Assembly (NCBI GenBank): GCA_958299035.1
Contig: CATQJL010000316.1
Coordinates: 3,808,674 to 3,872,673, forward strand
Direction: 5' to 3'
Length of the DNA stretch: 64,000 nt
DNA from: Cylicocyclus nassatus
Taxonomy: Eukaryota; Nematoda; Chromadorea; Rhabditida; Strongylidae
In this document: piece after piece, positions 60,545 through 64,000 of the stretch
Position numbering within the stretch: the stretch's first letter is position 1
Layout of the letters: every line of letters begins with the position of its first letter
Position numbers and translations under genes: made by a program
The notes under the pieces: model-generated
Told to the model about the DNA's origin: nothing
The model's database searches: none
What the model saw: only the letters and a program-made list of their open reading frames with translations

Positions 60545-60830
60545 CATGATGAATACTGTGTTTATTCGATTATTTAGCCACGACCGAGATTGGTAAATTT
60601 TTATTCAGGCTAACGTTTCGGCAATAATTCGCCTTCTTCAGAGCCTGAAATGGGCGAAAACAATTTACAGGCTACCAGATAAAACATCTCCTCAACCCCA
60701 CAGGCAAAATTCTAAGCTTTCTTTCGATCACGAGGAGGCTGCCACACGCAGTACTCACCTTTCGTTCGCCGGTAAAGTTCTGGTATAGTAAGAGCGAGTG
60801 CTTACTGACCGCTTGAGTAAGAAATTAAAC
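60545..60830 (-). mobile_element. 3' remnant of a Penelope-like element
   Basis: Contains GGCTAACGTTTCGGC…CGCCTTCTTCAGAGCC, the motif found just after the GIY-YIG ORF in Penelope-like elements and present in the same strand orientation near 44365-44395. No readable protein in this piece. Confidence 0.6.
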
Positions 60831-60852
60831 ATGTCTTCAAACACGTAACTAA

Positions 60853-61318
60853 CGAGGGAGAGTTCCCAAGTCAGCTCGGCCAACCCGGATGAGTCATATA
60901 TCACCGGAACGGGCTTGAAACGCTGATTTCAAATCTGCTTTCCTTTTCTGCGGAGCGACTTTCCGAGAGAAGTTATGAACGTTTAAAAATCCAAATTCCT
61001 CATGATTTAAGTGGCTTAAAATTGGCGAAACCTGTACAATAACACATGAAAGTGATTTATCAATTTTGTAGCAAGTATATTAATTACAAGGACGGAATAC
61101 AGATAATGAAATTTCGTTAGGTGTTGTTTTACAGGTTTCAAGTGATTTTAAGCCACTTTGAACATGACAAATTTAGACATTTAAACGCTCATAACTTCTC
61201 TCGGAAAGTCGCTACGCAGAAAAGGAAAGCAGATTTGGAATCAGCGTTTCAAGCCCGTTACGGTGATATATGACTCATCCGGGTTGGCCGAGCTAACTTG
61301 GGAACTTTCCCTTGTAAG
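60853..61318. mobile_element. Palindromic element of the CAAGGGAAA family
   Basis: Arms about 60855-61050 and 61125-61318 are inverted copies (GATGAGTCATATATCACCG, GGCTTGAAACGCTGATT, CGAGAGAAGTTATG and inverses). The outer ends GGGAGAGTTCCCAAG / CTTGGGAACTTTCCC. Related to 16864-17297, 33650-34385 and 36670-37190. Confidence 0.8.
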
Positions 61319-61472
61319 AAGTCAACCGGGCCGTTGGCCTGCCTCCTGAAAAGAGGAAGAAAAGCTACATTTAACACAGTTTAGGGTACTCTTCTATCAC
61401 TATTCTTCACAGTTTGCTAAAACACCGAAAGGATGCCAGAAAAGTTCTCATTACTTTTGACTCAACCTAGTA

Positions 61473-64000
61473 CAAGGATGAGATCAGCAGAGACCCCCTT
61501 CATCTGGTGAGGGCCCGGCTCCCCCTATCGCACCTATGCATCCCATGAAGGTCTTACTGTGGGGCACTCTCGCTGATAGGTAATTTGTACTTTCGCTATT
61601 AATGGTTTGAATTCATAGGTCATAATGCCTTTACCGGTATAAAGGCACAAGATATGAGAGAAAGCATCGGCATGATTTGCTAAGTGCAAACATGCTTTCT
61701 TACAGCATTCTAATAATTGTGAGTTCTTTTTCAATAGCCTACACTTCTTTATAGAATTTTGCAAACTCAATTCATACAGCAGGAACTGTCATGTACAAGA
61801 TGTTTATAGAGACCTTGGATTCAAATGCTTCTAATCGCTACTTCAGAATTTGCGCGCTTTTCGTTTCCTCATTTATAGCTTGCATCAATACTTCAGAAGG
61901 GCCAATTTTCTGACGCTTCTTTGGATTGAATTTCCCGTCTATCCAGAACGGAAATGCTTGTGGAATAATAAGAGATCACGTAGCTAAAAGTTGACAGAAA
62001 AGTTCTGGATGTCTTGAGGAAAATCGTTTCAATCGCTGGCGCAAGTAAAGCGGTCACGTCGCCTTCCACATGAGATGTTATATACAGAAAAACTCGCCTC
62101 GGAACGCTGATCTCAGGCATAGATCATACCTCGAACGGTTCGGCTAAATGCGCGACACGCGATCTGGCAAAATGTCATTTCTACAGATCCATCGCGCCGA
62201 CCAAATGCTTAGGCGCATAGCTTTTGTGGGCTGAGCAAACATGCTGAATTCTTGCTAGAAGGCGTTTACGAGTTTTGAGCGATCGCAGAAATCAAAACTG
62301 CGTTGACTGAAATTTGCGCGACGTATGACCGATACCTCCTACCTATGTTGGCTATCTGAAATTACGAACGCTTTTCGATAGCAAAGCTGCACTGTTGCAA
62401 AGGATCAAAGTGGGTGTTGCGAGATTTTTTTGCATTTTCGTCCATCAAATTCGACTGATGGTTCAAATTTAATCGTATTACCGATGTTGTTCCGTAACAG
62501 AAGCATGCAACTTGGCAAGCACCGAAAATTTTGACCGTCTGGTACCACACAGGTTTCATTAGAAAAAAATTTATAACTTCGAAAAGAGCGTTTCGACACG
62601 TGTATCCCCATATACTCTTGTGTGGAAAGGACACAGTGAAACTCTTTGTGAGAACTGAACAGACAGAAGAGGCTTGTTACAGGTTTTATTTAGCAACTCT
62701 CAGCAGGATGCAAAATTATCGCTACAGAGACACTTTCTTTTTCCGTAATGAACAGATGTGATAGTAAATAAATAGATAGCATCTAAGTTTTTGAAGTTTC
62801 TTATTTTGTAGCGCCTACAATGCTCGAAAAGGATTTGAAAGTGGTATTTAGTTGTAAACTTTGACACCTTTCTATAAATAAGCTAAGAAATTTATCGGAA
62901 AACATACTTGTTAGGAACAGCTGGAAATCTGCATCAGAAGCCGCTCAGGATTGTCTTTAACATCTCCATTCAAAAGGATGTAAAACTCCTTCAAAAGATT
63001 TTGAATTCTTTGCGGATCGGCCTAATGTATCTTGATTGTTCGAAAGCGTTTTCATTCGTGGTCCAGAAGCTTACTAAACCCGTATAAGGGCAAAAAATTA
63101 TTGTGACACCAAAGAAGGAACAGTAAAAGGTGAGTCTTTTGTTTTTACTCCCATTTCGAACGATCTCGAATGAAGCCAGTTTATCCTACACTTTCCTTGT
63201 AGAACAATCACTGATTTCGACTTCATCAAAACAGAGATTACATAGGTTAGTTTGATTATTATGGCTGGATGGAACTGAATTAGCCATGGCTCGTTGTGTA
63301 AAAAGCTTTGTGAAGTGACGTCAGTTGCCCTTTTGACAATAAGAACGCGCTTTTCTGGTGCTTTTCAAGTATACCCGAACGCATGATGCTAGCACAAAAT
63401 GTACTGAAATTAAGGGAAGGTAGAGGGACACCTTAACATCTGCAACCCAGGCTAGTAAAAGTGCAGGCTAAGAAGAAACCTTGACCACAAATCTTACTAC
63501 AGTTGGGTAGACTTGTCGGCAATTGCGCGCACAGGTGCTGGCCTTTCAGGTATAGCTAATTGCTCACAAGGGGTGTAGGCCCTTCTGAACCTGCCCCAAT
63601 CGCGACGGCTATAAGAGGTCAGCGCTAATTAGAGGTCACCCCATGATTGGCTAGCTCGCGGGAGCGAGCGGCTGACCTGGGCAGACGCGCTGCGAAGGCG
63701 GACGAGTTTCACATCGCTGGTAACCTAGTCCACAATGAGATTCTGGAGGTAATTCTCTAGAAAATTCCTACCCCAAATTCCCTAGAATTCAATAACAAGT
63801 TATTCGCTCTACTCCACACTACTTAAATCGCCGGCCACTTTTTAAGGTGGTATGTTTTTGATCTATGAGACATTTTCAATGTCTTTTTCAACTTAATTTA
63901 CTGTTTTTTAGTTCCATTGCATGCTCTACTCTTCTACGTCTGCCTCCTTGCAGCATCATTTAGTCACATTCAATTGAAATGTGCACTACATGCATGCCAG
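61473..64000. other. Intergenic, no gene seen
   Basis: Short frames only. The stretch near 62380-62440 (GCTGCACTGTTGCAAAGGATCA) recurs near 45655-45690. A GC-rich block near 63640-63705 has a small hairpin (GCTCGC-GGGA-GCGAGC). The right edge may belong to a neighbouring gene, but no exon could be defended. Confidence 0.4.

Larger units (their letters stand above)
59897..61470. mobile_element. Mariner-like element, 1.57 kb, with nested repeats
   Basis: Ends CTAGGGTAAGTCAAAAGTAA and TTACTTTTGACTCAACCTAG, with TA outside both (59895-59896, 61471-61472). The interior contains a Penelope-like 3' segment (60545-60830) and a palindromic element (60853-61318), so much of its length is acquired DNA. 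No transposase found. Confidence 0.88.

Overview
This window looks like nuclear DNA of a parasitic nematode, most likely a strongylid (hookworm-like, clade V). The reasons are many tiny exons with consensus gt/ag borders, introns of about 50 bp to several kb, and relics of an RTE-type non-LTR retrotransposon and a Penelope-like element. A very dense load of foldback, mariner-like and other inverted-repeat elements adds to this. The organism is inferred from style and was not checked against a database. No operon, rRNA or CRISPR array is visible.

Three genes can be reconstructed, all on the minus strand. (1) 505-13170: a predicted small single-pass membrane protein of unknown family, about 283 aa in five exons, with an intron of about 8.7 kb full of transposon debris. 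(2) 19004-27839: a complete ten-exon histidine acid phosphatase, 408 aa, with a signal peptide, the RHGDRAP catalytic motif and a C-terminal membrane anchor; its usual HD motif reads QD. (3) 32943-38371: a complete nine-exon SLC2/GLUT-like sugar transporter, 479 aa, with all the family signatures. Right of it, at 43480-46560, lie fragments of a second, decayed transporter copy in the same orientation. That copy keeps intron sequence, so it is a genomic duplication. It is split by a Penelope-like element, which in turn carries a small inverted-repeat element.

Layout: 1-13170, gene 1, whose introns hold a repeat with a covarying hairpin, a dead RTE, a palindromic Tc1-like element, a CACATTGACG-ended element and a 285-bp GT microsatellite. 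13637-15494, a near-perfect inverted repeat with arms of about 875 bp. 15495-19003, intergenic inverted-repeat elements. 19004-27839, phosphatase gene with nested mariner and piggyBac-like insertions in its 4.1-kb intron. 27840-32942, intergenic. 32943-38371, transporter. 38372-46560, repeats, transporter pseudogene and Penelope relic. 46561-64000, no recognisable gene; a series of mariner-type elements, a tRNA-derived SINE and a three-copy tandem repeat of about 0.5 kb that has received two mariner-type insertions.

The two well-supported genes fit a surface-digestion and uptake theme (secreted or membrane-anchored phosphatase, hexose-type transporter), but nothing in the sequence shows that they are co-regulated. 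All coordinates come from reading by eye; splice sites were kept only where phase and consensus agree.
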